The position numbers were made by a program, and so were the translations under genes. A model generated the notes under the pieces. The model was not told where the DNA came from and made no database searches. It saw only the letters and a list, made by a program, of their open reading frames with translations. From positions 5,064,501-5,128,500 of the forward strand of contig NZ_JARUBL010000001.1 in NCBI RefSeq assembly GCF_029626155.1: DNA of 64,000 nt. Reading direction: 5' to 3'. Positions 37,134 to 46,557 of this stretch are shown here, in pieces. The DNA comes from Solwaraspora sp. WMMD1047. GTDB lineage: Bacteria; Actinomycetota; Actinomycetes; Mycobacteriales; Micromonosporaceae. How positions within the stretch are numbered: position 1 is the first letter of the stretch; each line of letters opens with the position of its first letter.

Positions 37134-38434
37134 CCGTGCGTGAGGCGCTGCGCGGGCTCTCCACCCGCGGGCGGTCCTTCCTCGCCGCGGCCGTCGCGGC
37201 CGCCATCTCGGCGGCCATCCTGGGCGAGACCGACCTGCTCCGGGTCGCCGTGCTGCTGGCCGTCCTGCCGCTGCTGGCCGCGGCCTACGTCGGCCGCAGC
37301 CGCTACAAACTCGCCTGCAGCCGCTCGCTGGAACCGCACCGGGTGCCGGTCGGCGCGAGTTCCCGGGTGGTGCTCCGGCTGCAGAACCTGTCCCGGCTGC
37401 CGACCGGGACGCTGATGCTGGAGGACCGGCTGCCGTACGCGCTCGGCAGCCGGCCCCGGGTGGTGCTGGAGCGGCTCGGCGCGCACCAGGCCAGCTCGGT
37501 GGCGTACACCGTCCGGGCCGACGTGCGGGGCCGCTACGAGGTGGGGCCGCTGGTGGTCCGCCTCACCGACCCGTTCGGCCTCTGCGAACTCACCCGCGCC
37601 TTCCCCAGCGTCGACCGGCTCACCGTGATCCCACAGGTCACCCCGCTGCCGTCGGTCCGGCTCGCCGGGGAGTACGCCGGCGCCGGCGACAGCCGCGCCC
37701 GGTCGGTCGCGGTGCACGGCGAGGACGACGCGGCGACCCGCGAGTACCGGCGCGGCGACGACCTGCGCCGGGTGCACTGGAAGTCCACCGCCCGCACCGG
37801 TGAGCTGATGGTGCGGCGCGAGGAGCAGCCCTGGGAGAGCCGGGCCACCATCGTGCTGGACACCCGGGCGTACGCGCACCGCGGCGAGGGTCCGACCGCC
37901 AGCTTCGAGTGGGCGGTGTCGGCGGCCGCCAGCGTCGCCGTCCACCTGCGGCAGGCCGGCTACAAGCTGCGGCTGGTGACCGACACCGGGATCGACGTGG
38001 AGGCGACCGAGGTCGGCGGCGACGGGATGCTGCTCGACTACCTCGCCGACGTCCGGCTCAACCAACGCGGCGACGTGGCGCAACTGGTGGACCGGGTCCG
38101 GCAGCGCACCGACGGCGGCCTGGTCATCGGGCTGCTCGGCACCCTCACCACGGCCGAGGCCGAGGTGTTGGCGGCGCTGCGCGGCAACGGTGCGACCTGC
38201 GTCGGTTTCCTGGTGGACGCGTCGACCTGGCTCAACCTGCCGGCCCCGGCCCGGGCCGAGGCCGACCACGCGCACGGGGCGTCGGCGCTGGCTCTGCTGC
38301 AGGCCGGTTGGCGGGTGGTCGGCGTCGACCACGGCAGCAGGCTGCCGGCGCTGTGGCCACAGGCGGCCCGGGGGTCGCAGGGTTTCGCCTGGCGGGCGGT
38401 GCTGGCCGAGACCGTGGCCGGTGGGGTGAAATGA
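37130..38434 (+). CDS. DUF58 domain-containing membrane protein
   Basis: This 434-residue protein has two N-terminal hydrophobic segments (about 17-35 and 37-52), a beta-rich region, and the DUF58 signature REYRRGDDLRRVHWKSTART near 204. A VWA-like fold follows (ATIVLDTRA and later text). DUF58 proteins partner with MoxR ATPases; the biochemical role is not settled. The ATG at 37130 overlaps the moxR stop. Confidence 0.9.
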
Positions 38435-38501
38435 CCGGCCGCCCGCGCCAGGCCGTCGACCCCGATACGTCCTCGCCGAGCGAGGAGAACGAGGAGAGGT
38501 C

Positions 38502-41015
38502 ATGAGAGGACGCCGTCACCTGGGATTCGTCGCGGCGGCGGCGACCCTGCTGGCCGCCGCCCCGCTCTCGGAGATCTTCGACCGGTGGACCTGGCTGGTC
38601 CAGTGCCTGCTCGCGGTCGCCCTGGTGGCCGGCGCGGCCACCCTGACCCGGACCCTGCGGGGTCCGGTCTGGGCGCAGCTCGCCGCCATGACCGGCGCCC
38701 TGCTGCTCGCGCTGACCTGGATGTTCCCCAGCGGCGAGGAGCTGCTCGGCCTGCTGCCCGGGCCGGGCACCTTCGCCAACTTCGGCGCGCTGGCCACCGG
38801 CTCGGTCCAGGACATGCGCGGGTACGCCGTACCGGTGCCGGACACCGACCCGCTGCTGTTCGTCACCGTCGCCGGGGTGGGCGCGGTGGCGATCGTGGTC
38901 GACCTGCTCGCGGTCGGGCTGCGCCGGCCCGCGCTGGCCGGCCTGCCGATGCTGGCCATCTACTCGGTCCCGGTGGCGGTGATCATCGACAGCGTCTCGC
39001 CGCTGCCGTTCGTCGTCGGCGCGGCCGGCTTCCTCTGGCTGCTGGTCGCCGACAACGTGGACCGGGTCCGACACTTCGGGCGGCGGTTCACCGGCGACGG
39101 GCGGGACGTGGACGTCTGGGAGCCGTCCCCGCTCGCCGCCGCCGGGCGCCGGCTCGCGGTGCTCGGGGTGGCGGTGGCGGTGCTGCTGCCGGTCGCCATG
39201 CCGGACATGACAAGCGGGCTGCTGAACCGGTTCAACACCGCCGCCGGCGAGGGCAACGGCCGGGGCGGCGCGGGCGGCGGGCCCGGCCGGGTGAACCTGT
39301 TCGCCGCGCTCAGCGGGGAGCTCACCCGTGGTGAGGTCCGCGACCTGGTCCGGGTCACCACCACCGAGGACGATCCGTACTACCTACGCCTCGCGGTCGC
39401 CGACGACCTGCGGCCGGACGGTTTCGCCGCCCGCAACCCCAGCGGCCGGGCGGTCACCCGGGACCTGCCGAACCCCCGGGCCGGCAGCCGCCGGGTGAGC
39501 TACACCCAGCACCAGGCGACCGTCGAGGTCACCGACGACTTCAGCATGCCGTTCCTGCCGATCTACAGCACCCCGGTCGAGATGCGCGACGTCGACGCCA
39601 ACTGGCTGTTCGACCAGAACATGGGGGTCGTCTTCTCCAACCGTTCCCAGTCCCGGGGACGGACCTACTCGTTCGACTACCTCCGCGCCGACTTCACCCC
39701 GGCGGTCCTCGACGACGCGCCGCCACTGGCCGGCCAGCACCCGATCCGCCGGCTCTTCACGTCGGTGCCCGAGCGGGTACGCGAGGTCGATGAGCTGGTC
39801 GAGGAGCTGACCGACGGTGAGCGGACCGAGTACGACAAGGTGATGGCGATCTACTCCCACTTCTCCCGGGAGAACGGCTACCGCTACAGCCTGAGCACCG
39901 AGGGCGGCACCAGCGGCCGGGACATCGTCGACTTCCTCACCAACCAGGTCGGCTTCTGCCAGCAGTACGCCGCCGCGATGGCCTGGCTGGTCCGGGCGGC
40001 CGGCATCCCGGCCCGGGTGGCCTTCGGGTTCACCAACGGCAGCAAGCGCACCGAGAACACCTACACCCTGACCAACCTCAACCTGCACGCCTGGACCGAG
40101 GTGTACTTCGACACCGTGGGCTGGGTGCCCTTCGACGCGACCCCGGCGGCCAGCGTCGCCGGCTCGACCCGTTCGGCGTGGGCGCCGGACACCGACGCGC
40201 CGGACGAGGTGACGCCGTCGGCCGGTCCGACCGCCGCGCCGGGTGCCGACCCGTCGGCCGGCCCGGCCGGGCAGGACGAGGCCGACCGCGGCCTCGACGA
40301 GGGGTTCACCGGCGGCACCGCCCCGACCGAGCCGGGTCCGCCCCGCTGGCCGTGGTGGACGGCAGCCGGACTGGTGCTGCTGCTGGGGCTGCTCGCGGTG
40401 CCGGCCCTGCGCCGGGTCCTGCTGCGCCGACGTCGGCAGGGTCGCACCGCCCCGACCAGCGCGCCGGTCGGCGCGGCCGCCGCAGGCGGCCCCGGCGGCC
40501 CCGCGGGTCCCGGCGAGGCGAGCGGGCCGGGCGGTGGCCGGCCGATGGCCGCCCCGGCGATGACCGTGGACGCGGACCCCGACCGGATCCGGGCCGACGC
40601 GCACGCCGCCTGGGACGAGCTGATCGACACCCTTGTCGATTACCGGCTGCGGGTGGATCCGACCGAGACGCCCCGGGCGACCGCCGACCGGCTCATCGGT
40701 GCGGGTTTGGCCACCGGTGACTCGGTGCCCGCCGTCCGGCTGCTGGGCGCGGCCGAGGAGCGGGCCAGGTACGCCCGTGATCCGCTGCCCGGCGGCCAAC
40801 TCGGCGAGGCGCTCCGCACGGTACGCCGGTCGATCTCGGCCGGCGCCGGCCGGCGGACCCGGTTGGTCGCGACGGTGCTGCCACCGTCGGTGCTGCTGCG
40901 CTGGCGGGCGGCGACAACGGACGGGTTCGCCCGGCTGGTGTCCGTAGGCGGCCTGCTCCGCGACCGCCTACTGCGCTGGAGCCCACGCCGCCTGCTCGCC
41001 CCCCGCCCCCGCTAA
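38502..41015 (+). CDS. TgpA-like membrane transglutaminase (DUF3488-TGc-DUF4129)
   Basis: This 837-residue protein begins with six hydrophobic segments (DUF3488-type), then an extracytoplasmic region with a transglutaminase core. The core has nucleophile C486 in VGFCQQYAAAMAWLVRAAG, His near 528 in HAWTEVYFD, and Asp near 545 in PFDATP. A Pro/Ala linker, another transmembrane segment near 625 and a C-terminal DUF4129-like domain follow. GAGGAGAGG precedes the ATG. It is the third gene of the moxR operon, with a 67-base gap after DUF58. A role in cell-surface processing is likely, but the substrate is unknown. Confidence 0.9.
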   Translation: MRGRRHLGFVAAAATLLAAAPLSEIFDRWTWLVQCLLAVALVAGAATLTRTLRGPVWAQLAAMTGALLLALTWMFPSGEELLGLLPGPGTFANFGALATGSVQDMRGYAVPVPDTDPLLFVTVAGVGAVAIVVDLLAVGLRRPALAGLPMLAIYSVPVAVIIDSVSPLPFVVGAAGFLWLLVADNVDRVRHFGRRFTGDGRDVDVWEPSPLAAAGRRLAVLGVAVAVLLPVAMPDMTSGLLNRFNTAAGEGNGRGGAGGGPGRVNLFAALSGELTRGEVRDLVRVTTTEDDPYYLRLAVADDLRPDGFAARNPSGRAVTRDLPNPRAGSRRVSYTQHQATVEVTDDFSMPFLPIYSTPVEMRDVDANWLFDQNMGVVFSNRSQSRGRTYSFDYLRADFTPAVLDDAPPLAGQHPIRRLFTSVPERVREVDELVEELTDGERTEYDKVMAIYSHFSRENGYRYSLSTEGGTSGRDIVDFLTNQVGFCQQYAAAMAWLVRAAGIPARVAFGFTNGSKRTENTYTLTNLNLHAWTEVYFDTVGWVPFDATPAASVAGSTRSAWAPDTDAPDEVTPSAGPTAAPGADPSAGPAGQDEADRGLDEGFTGGTAPTEPGPPRWPWWTAAGLVLLLGLLAVPALRRVLLRRRRQGRTAPTSAPVGAAAAGGPGGPAGPGEASGPGGGRPMAAPAMTVDADPDRIRADAHAAWDELIDTLVDYRLRVDPTETPRATADRLIGAGLATGDSVPAVRLLGAAEERARYARDPLPGGQLGEALRTVRRSISAGAGRRTRLVATVLPPSVLLRWRAATTDGFARLVSVGGLLRDRLLRWSPRRLLAPRPR

Positions 41016-41125
41016 CCCCCTCCCACAGCACCACCCGCCCCCGCTGACCCCGTCCCGCTAACCACCCCACCCACAGCACCACCGGCCGCGCCTGCTCACC
41101 TACCCCCGCCTGCTCACCTGCCCGT

Positions 41126-41186
41126 GATCATGGCGCGCGGTGCCGTCGTAAACGGCTGTCTATGAACGGCTGAGCGCGCCATGATC
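41126..41186. repeat. 61-bp element with perfect 13-bp inverted arms
   Basis: GATCATGGCGCGC (41126-41138) and GCGCGCCATGATC (41174-41186) are perfect arms around a 35-base centre. The centre holds a nested GCCGT/ACGGC stem and two direct copies of AACGGCTG. The loop is too long for a normal terminator. It may be a repeated intergenic element. Confidence 0.75.
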
Positions 41187-41279
41187 TCGCCGCCGGTGCC
41201 CGGCCTACCCCTGCACCCCATACGGCTCTCCACGCCGCCAGTAGTTTCGGCCGGCTCGATGCGACCCTGGTACGTAAAG

Positions 41280-41311
41280 GGCCCCATAGGGGCCATTAGC
41301 TACCAAGATCG
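41280..41311. repeat. Intergenic repeat, copy 1 (palindrome plus conserved tail)
   Basis: GGCCCC-ATA-GGGGCC is followed by ATTAGCTACCAAGATCG. The same arrangement, with one base change in the tail and one in the palindrome, lies at 49982-50014. It sits between convergent genes, where it may help termination. Confidence 0.75.
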
Positions 41312-41485
41312 CAGCCAGTTGGCTCGGACTAGTGCGGGCCGGCTGGGCTGCGGCAGTGTTTCCGGGCTGACGGGTGGTTCTCCCCGGGTTGCCGAAGGGC
41401 GGGCAGCGTTGAGCCGCACCGGTCGACGGGGCGTGGTCAGCCCCGTCCGGTGCGGCCGGATCCGCGGATCAGCGCGGGAGAGCGG

Positions 41486-41869
41486 TCAGCGGTGGCCTTC
41501 CGGCCGCCGACGCCACCTCTCCTCCAGCCGGTCGACCAGCGACAGCCGTCTGCCGCGGGTGCGACGGCTGGTGGTGCCGCCGACCACGTGCAGGTCCGGT
41601 GTCTGGGCCTTGCGGTGCGACTTCATCGCGAACGCGGCCGCGCCGAGCATGACGACGAATCCCGCCACGCCGAGCAACGGCGTCTTGCTCACCGTGCCGT
41701 AGACAACCAATGCAAGGCCAGCGATGACGATGCTGGCAGCGACGAGCAGGCGACGTCGCGCATGGAAACGCGGATCGCTGGCACGCACAGCCGAGGCGAA
41801 TTTGGGGTCCTCGGCAAGCGACTGCTCGATCTGCTCGAACAGCCGCTGCTCGTGCTCCGAGAGCGGCAC
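41486..41869 (-). CDS. DUF3040 family membrane protein
   Basis: This 127-residue protein begins MPLSEHEQRLFEQIEQSL and continues EDPKFASAVRASDPRFHARRR, the DUF3040 signature. Two hydrophobic segments (about 41-58 and 66-82) and a basic tail follow. The family is restricted to actinobacteria and uncharacterised. GGAGGAG lies four bases before the GTG start. It follows dinB on the same strand after 115 bases. Confidence 0.9.
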   Translation of the reverse strand: MPLSEHEQRLFEQIEQSLAEDPKFASAVRASDPRFHARRRLLVAASIVIAGLALVVYGTVSKTPLLGVAGFVVMLGAAAFAMKSHRKAQTPDLHVVGGTTSRRTRGRRLSLVDRLEERWRRRPEGHR

Positions 41870-41984
41870 GGCACTCCTCCCCGGTCACGTTGGTCGATCC
41901 GGTCGGACCGACAGACCGTGGCAGCCAACCGGCTGCTTACCGGCAAGTCTACGAGGGGGGTCGCGGGTCGGAAAGCGGGACGAC

Positions 41985-43256
41985 CTACGGTCGGGGTTGA
42001 TTTTCCGTCCGCCGCAGGTCATCGCGCCCCAACAGGCTCGCTGGACGCACCACGGATCGCCCGAATCGGGCAGCCGCGGCGTCGGCCGCGGCCTCCGCCT
42101 CCCGCCAACCGTGCTCGGGCGCGTCGAGGGTGAGCTGACGCGGCGCCGAGCCGGCCGCCGCGAGTCCCTCCAGCCGCACCCCGATCAGCCGGATCCGCTC
42201 ACCGGGGGCGAGCGTGTCGAACAACGACCGGGCGGTCTCGAACACCTCATGCGCCACGTCCGTCGGCTCGGCGAGGGTACGGGCGCGGGTGATGGTCCGG
42301 AAGTCGGCGAACCGCACCTTGATCGACACCGTCCGCCCCACCTGACCTGCCTGCCGCACCCGTACCCCGACCTTCTCGGCGAGCGCCAGCAGGGATTGCC
42401 GGATCACCCGCTGGTCGGCGACGTCGGTGTCGAAGGTGACCTCGGCGCCGATCGACTTCTCCACGTGCTCCGGGCTCACCGGGCGGGGATCCCGACCCCA
42501 GGCCAGCTCGTGCAGGTGCCCGGCGGCCGCCTCACCGAGCGCACCACGCAGCATGCCGACCGGCGCCTGGGCCAGGTCGCCGACGGTGCGCAGACCCAGC
42601 CGGCGGAGGGTCTCGGCGGCCCGCTCCCCCACCCCCCAGAGCGCGGCCACCGGCAGCGGGTGCAGGAAGTCGAGCACCTGACCGGCCGGCACCACCACCA
42701 GCCCGTCGGGCTTGGCCCAGGCCGAGCCGAGCTTGGCCACGAACTTGGTCGGCGCCACCCCCACCGAACAGGTGATCCGCTCCTGCCCGGCGACCCGCTC
42801 CCGGATCAACCGGGCGATCTCGGCCGGCCGGCCGAGCAGCCGGCGGGCGCCCGAGACATCGAGGAACGCCTCGTCCAGCGAGAGCGGTTCGACAAGCGGT
42901 GTGACGTCCCGGAAGATCTCCATCACGGCCCGGGACGCCGCGGCGTACCGGCTGAAGTCCGGTGGCAGGAACACCGCGCCGGGGCAGAGCGACCGGGCCC
43001 GCGCGGTCGGCATCGCGCTGCGTACGCCGTACCGCCGGGCCTCGTAGCTGGCGGAGCTGACCACCCCGCGCGGCCCGACTCCGCCGACCACGACGGGCCT
43101 GCCGCGCAGTTCCGGGCGGTGCCGCACCTCGACGGCGGCGAAGAAGGCGTCCATGTCGACGTGCAGGATCGGGCAGCCGGTGTCGTCGGCGGCCGACCCG
43201 AAGCGCGGATCAGGGGCGCTCCCCGCCCCGTCGCGCATCGACTGGCTGCGACCCAT
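41985..43256 (-). CDS. dinB: DNA polymerase IV (Y family)
   Basis: DinB is a translesion polymerase. The 423-residue protein has the catalytic text HVDMDAFFAAVE at about 32-43 and LSLDEAFLDVSG near 127, so all three acidic residues are present. The helix-hairpin-helix region (WGVGERAAETLRRLGLRTVGDLAQ), the little-finger domain and a late QLTLD motif follow; QLTLD is a plausible beta-clamp binding site. No LexA-box half-sites are seen just upstream. Confidence 0.95.
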   Translation of the reverse strand: MGRSQSMRDGAGSAPDPRFGSAADDTGCPILHVDMDAFFAAVEVRHRPELRGRPVVVGGVGPRGVVSSASYEARRYGVRSAMPTARARSLCPGAVFLPPDFSRYAAASRAVMEIFRDVTPLVEPLSLDEAFLDVSGARRLLGRPAEIARLIRERVAGQERITCSVGVAPTKFVAKLGSAWAKPDGLVVVPAGQVLDFLHPLPVAALWGVGERAAETLRRLGLRTVGDLAQAPVGMLRGALGEAAAGHLHELAWGRDPRPVSPEHVEKSIGAEVTFDTDVADQRVIRQSLLALAEKVGVRVRQAGQVGRTVSIKVRFADFRTITRARTLAEPTDVAHEVFETARSLFDTLAPGERIRLIGVRLEGLAAAGSAPRQLTLDAPEHGWREAEAAADAAAARFGRSVVRPASLLGRDDLRRTENQPRP

Positions 43257-43286
43257 GCCGGCAGGCTAGCTCGCCGGTACGACAGG

Positions 43287-43317
43287 TTGACTTCGAGCGC
43301 GCTCGAACTCCTAGCGT
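43287..43317 (+). promoter_or_regulatory. MerR-type promoter with 19-bp spacer and 16-bp palindrome
   Basis: TTGACT (43287-43292) and TAGCGT (43312-43317) are 19 bases apart, too far for an unassisted sigma-70-type promoter. The spacer is centred on the perfect palindrome TTCGAGCGCGCTCGAA (43292-43307). This is the classic MerR-family architecture, in which the regulator untwists DNA. It drives the aldo/keto reductase; no merR gene is adjacent. Confidence 0.85.
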
Positions 43318-43375
43318 GTGCGTCATCGGTCACCGGAAACGGGGACGGTGCTGACGAGACGTGAGGAGTGCACAG

Positions 43376-44386
43376 ATGAGGACGGTGGAACTCGGCCGCA
43401 CCGGTGAACAGGTCAGCCAGCTCTCCCTCGGCTGCATGCTGATGGGCACCCAGACCGACGAGCAGGCGTCGTTCGAGATGCTCGACCGCTATCTGGCCGC
43501 CGGCGGCGGCTTCCTGGACACCGCCGACTGCTACGCGTGGTGGACCGGCCAGGACCGCCGGGGCGGGGAGAGCGAGACGGTGCTCGGACGCTGGTTCGCC
43601 CGCTCCGGTCGGCGCGACGACGTCTTCCTGGCCACCAAGGGCAGCGCGGCGGTCACCGGCCTGGACCGGGTCTGGGCGGACCCGACGGAACCGGACTGGG
43701 AGGTCGCCCGGCGGCAGTTCGCCGGGGCTGGCGCCGACACCCTGCGGCACGCCCTGGACGGCAGCCTGCGCCGGCTCGGCACCGACCACGTCGACCTGTA
43801 CTACGTGCACGTCGACGACCGGTCCACGCCGCTGGAGGAGACGCTGGCGGCGCTGGCCGGGCTGGTGGCGGCCGGCAAGGCCCGCCACATCGGCTGGTCG
43901 AACGTGCGCACCTGGCGGCTGGAGCGGATCCGCCAGCTCTGCGAGCGCAACGGCTGGCCGGCGCCGGTGGCCGTGCAGCAGCAGCACAGCTACCTGCGCC
44001 GCCGGGCCGGGCTGTCACACGTGTCCATCGTGGACGACGAGCAGCTGGACTACCTGCGCACGCACGACGACCTGACCCTGGTGGCGTACTCGCCGATCCT
44101 GAAGGGGATCTACGACGACCCGGCCAAGCGGCAGGGGCACTGGGCGATGGAGCCGTACGACGGGCCGGACGCGCAGGCCCGGATCGCCGTGCTGACCGAG
44201 GTGGCCGCCGAGGTCGGCGTCACCCCCAACCAGCTGGTGCTGGCCTGGCTGCTGCACCAGGGCGCGCCGACGATGATCCCGCTGATCGGGCCACGCACGC
44301 TCGACCAGTTCGACGCGGCGCTGCCGGCGCTGGACGTCAAGCTGACCGCGGAGCAGCTGACCCGGCTGGACGCGGCCGGCGCCTGA
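43376..44386 (+). CDS. Aldo/keto reductase
   Basis: This 336-residue NADP-dependent TIM-barrel oxidoreductase has the tetrad visible as D48 and Y53 (FLDTADCYAWW), K88 (FLATKGS) and H145 (LYYVHVDD). The C-terminal NADP-binding text is IPLIGPRTLDQFDAAL. I start it at the ATG at 43376, with GAGGAG eight bases upstream. It is a single-gene unit between a MerR-type promoter and a strong hairpin, as expected for a redox- or xenobiotic-induced enzyme. The substrate is unknown. Confidence 0.93.
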   Translation: MRTVELGRTGEQVSQLSLGCMLMGTQTDEQASFEMLDRYLAAGGGFLDTADCYAWWTGQDRRGGESETVLGRWFARSGRRDDVFLATKGSAAVTGLDRVWADPTEPDWEVARRQFAGAGADTLRHALDGSLRRLGTDHVDLYYVHVDDRSTPLEETLAALAGLVAAGKARHIGWSNVRTWRLERIRQLCERNGWPAPVAVQQQHSYLRRRAGLSHVSIVDDEQLDYLRTHDDLTLVAYSPILKGIYDDPAKRQGHWAMEPYDGPDAQARIAVLTEVAAEVGVTPNQLVLAWLLHQGAPTMIPLIGPRTLDQFDAALPALDVKLTAEQLTRLDAAGA

Positions 44387-44401
44387 CCGGACGCACGGGG
44401 G

Positions 44402-44438
44402 CCGCGGGGCGACCGGCCGCACACCGGTCGTCCCGCGG
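44402..44438. terminator. Bidirectional hairpin terminator
   Basis: CCGCGGGGCGACCGG (44402-44416) and CCGGTCGTCCCGCGG (44424-44438) form a 15-bp stem with one mismatch and a seven-base loop, between the convergent aldo/keto reductase and phosphodiesterase genes. Confidence 0.75.
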
Positions 44439-44448
44439 GCGTCCACCG

Positions 44449-45642
44449 TCAGCCCCGGACCACCAGCAGCGGGATGGTCATCTCGGTGGCGGTCCAGGAT
44501 CCGTGGTACGCGATCAGCCGGGACTCGACCTGGCTGTCGGTGGCGGTGGCGAGCACCGCGTACGAGCCGTTGCAGACCACCACGACGTCGCCGACCCGGG
44601 CCAGGTGCTCCTCGGGCACCGGCCCGAACCAGCCCGCCGCGACCGCCTCGGCCCGGCTGGCCACCCAGGCCGCCTCGCCGAGCACCGCACTCCAGGTGGC
44701 CACCACGTCCGCCGCCGCGCCGGGCTGCACGTGCAGGTAGCGGACCCGGGGCTCGCCGGCCACCAGCCGGACGCCGGCCCGCAGCCGCGGGTCGGCGTCC
44801 AGGTCGAACCGATGCCCGGGCGGCACGTTGAGCTGCCCGTGGTCGGCGGTGACCAGCAGCGCCGCGTCCGCCGGCAGGCCGGCGACCAGCCGGCGAAGCA
44901 GCCGGTCGACATCCCTGGCGGCGAGCCGCCAGGCCGCCGAGTCCACCCCGCTGAGGTGACCCTGCTGGTCCAGATCCGGGTGGTAGCCGGAGACCAGGGT
45001 CGGCCCGTCACCGGCGGCGAGCGCGGCCAGCATCTCGGCCGCCAGCACGTCCACCCCGGCCGCCCCCCGGTACGTCCCGCCCGAGTTGGCCGCCGCGGTG
45101 AGGCCGCTGCCGGCGTACTCGGGGCGGCTCACCACCGTCACCGTCACGCCGGCCGCGGCGGCCCGCTCCAGCTGCGTCGGCAGCGGCTGCCAGCGGCGCG
45201 GGTCCGGCCCGTCGGCCGACCCCCGCCAGTTGGTGTGGTTGAGCACCCGGTCGGTGCCGGGCACGTTGAGCTTGAAGCCGAGTACGCCGTGCGCGCCGGG
45301 GGCGGCGCCGGTGCCGAGCGAGACCAGGCTGGTCGGGGTGGTGGAGGGGAAGCCGGCGGTCAGCGGCGTGCCGGTGGCCACCGCCAGGTCCGCCAGCGTC
45401 GGCGCGTGCGGCGCGGCCACCGGGATCTGGTACCAGCCCAGCCCGTCCACCAGCAGGACCGCGAGCCGGCGGACCCCGTCGAGCCGGTCGGTCAGGCCGA
45501 GCCGGTCGGTCGCGCCCGGGACCCCGAGCACCGCCAGCGCGCTGGGCAGCAGGTCGGCCAGGCTGGCCGTGCCGTAGCGGGGAGCGACGACGTCGAACGG
45601 TGCCGGTCCGGTCGACCAGCGGGAGAGGTCGGCCACGCTCAT
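44449..45642 (-). CDS. Type I phosphodiesterase/nucleotide pyrophosphatase family protein
   Basis: This 397-residue alkaline-phosphatase-superfamily protein has metal ligand D66 in VLLVDGLGWY and the nucleophile Thr in FPSTTPTSLVSLGTG near 99-113. The second metal site ADHGQLN lies near 270. No signal peptide is seen, so it is probably cytoplasmic. I start it at the ATG at 45642 (MSVADLSRWSTGP), which overlaps the methyltransferase stop (ATGA). The substrate is unknown. Confidence 0.88.
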   Translation of the reverse strand: MSVADLSRWSTGPAPFDVVAPRYGTASLADLLPSALAVLGVPGATDRLGLTDRLDGVRRLAVLLVDGLGWYQIPVAAPHAPTLADLAVATGTPLTAGFPSTTPTSLVSLGTGAAPGAHGVLGFKLNVPGTDRVLNHTNWRGSADGPDPRRWQPLPTQLERAAAAGVTVTVVSRPEYAGSGLTAAANSGGTYRGAAGVDVLAAEMLAALAAGDGPTLVSGYHPDLDQQGHLSGVDSAAWRLAARDVDRLLRRLVAGLPADAALLVTADHGQLNVPPGHRFDLDADPRLRAGVRLVAGEPRVRYLHVQPGAAADVVATWSAVLGEAAWVASRAEAVAAGWFGPVPEEHLARVGDVVVVCNGSYAVLATATDSQVESRLIAYHGSWTATEMTIPLLVVRG

Positions 45643-46400
45643 GGCGTCCGGCGGGCGAACAGGTGCAGCTGGGCGGCGATGTCCCGGTAGGGCGGGTGGG
45701 CTGCGGCGGCCAGCTCCAGGTCGAGCAGCGCGCCGGGATCGCCCTCGCCGACCGCCGCCGGGATCAGGTCGGCGAAGACCCGTACCCCGTGGGTCTGCTC
45801 GACCCGCAGGCCGGCGGAGCGCAACTGCGCGGCGGCGCTCTCGGCGTCGTAGCGGCGGCGCAGGGTGTCCCGCGGCCCGGCCCGGCCGTCCGGGTCGGTC
45901 AGCAGCGCGGTGGCCAGGTCGAGGTGGCCGTTGGTGGCGCGGCTGAGCACCGCGGCGGCCCGGCTGGCGACCAGGACGCTGGCCGCGCCGCCCGGCCGCA
46001 GCGCGGTGGCGATGGCACCCAGCACCCGGGACGGATCGTCGACCACCTCCAGCACCGAGTGGCACAGCACCAGGTCGACGCTGCCCGGTTCGACCAGGCC
46101 GGCGAGCGCGTCACCGTCGCCCTGCTCGGCGCGTACCCGGTCGGCGACCTTGGCCTCGGCGGCCCGGCGGTTGAGCGCGGCGAGCGCGTCCGGGTTGGCG
46201 TCCACCACGGTCACCCGGTGGCCGGCCTCGGCCAGCGGCACGGCGAAGCCGCCGGTGCCGCCGCCCACGTCGAGCACGGCGAGGGAACGCCCGAACTGCC
46301 GGTCAAGTTCCTGGCGGAGCACGGCCCAGACCACGGCGGTCCGGGGCGTCGCGGGGTGGCCGCCGTCCCGGGCGCCCGGCTGAATATTCGTTCGTCCCAC
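45639..46400 (-). CDS. Class I SAM-dependent methyltransferase
   Basis: This 253-residue protein has methyltransferase motif I (VLDVGGGTGGFAVPLAEAGH near 44), motif II (VTVVDANPDALAAL) and LVLCHSVLEVVDDP near 123. I start it at the GTG at 46400 (VGRTNIQPGARDGG); in-frame sequence further upstream looks non-coding. The substrate is not evident. It is coupled to the phosphodiesterase gene by a four-base overlap. Confidence 0.85.
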   Translation of the reverse strand: MGRTNIQPGARDGGHPATPRTAVVWAVLRQELDRQFGRSLAVLDVGGGTGGFAVPLAEAGHRVTVVDANPDALAALNRRAAEAKVADRVRAEQGDGDALAGLVEPGSVDLVLCHSVLEVVDDPSRVLGAIATALRPGGAASVLVASRAAAVLSRATNGHLDLATALLTDPDGRAGPRDTLRRRYDAESAAAQLRSAGLRVEQTHGVRVFADLIPAAVGEGDPGALLDLELAAAAHPPYRDIAAQLHLFARRTP

Positions 46401-46557
46401 CCGGAGCAGCCTAGTGGAGCCACTCGCGGCCCACCGCCGGCCATCTCCCCGCGAGGGCGCCATCAGCGGAGGGTGAGTGCCCAATAGCCGCAACCGACTG
46501 TCGGGCGCCGAGCCGGAGGTGGACCGGTAGCCGACCGGACCAGGACGCGGTCGGCGG

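Larger units (their letters stand above)
41016..41485. other. Convergent intergenic region with unusual inverted repeats
   Basis: These 470 bases separate the convergent transglutaminase and DUF3040 genes. No gene is seen. Short imperfect duplications (CCCACAGCACCACC twice, CCTGCTCACCT twice) fill 41,016-41,120. A long inverted repeat follows at 41126-41186, and a small palindrome plus conserved tail at 41280-41311 recurs between imuB and dnaE2. Confidence 0.6.
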
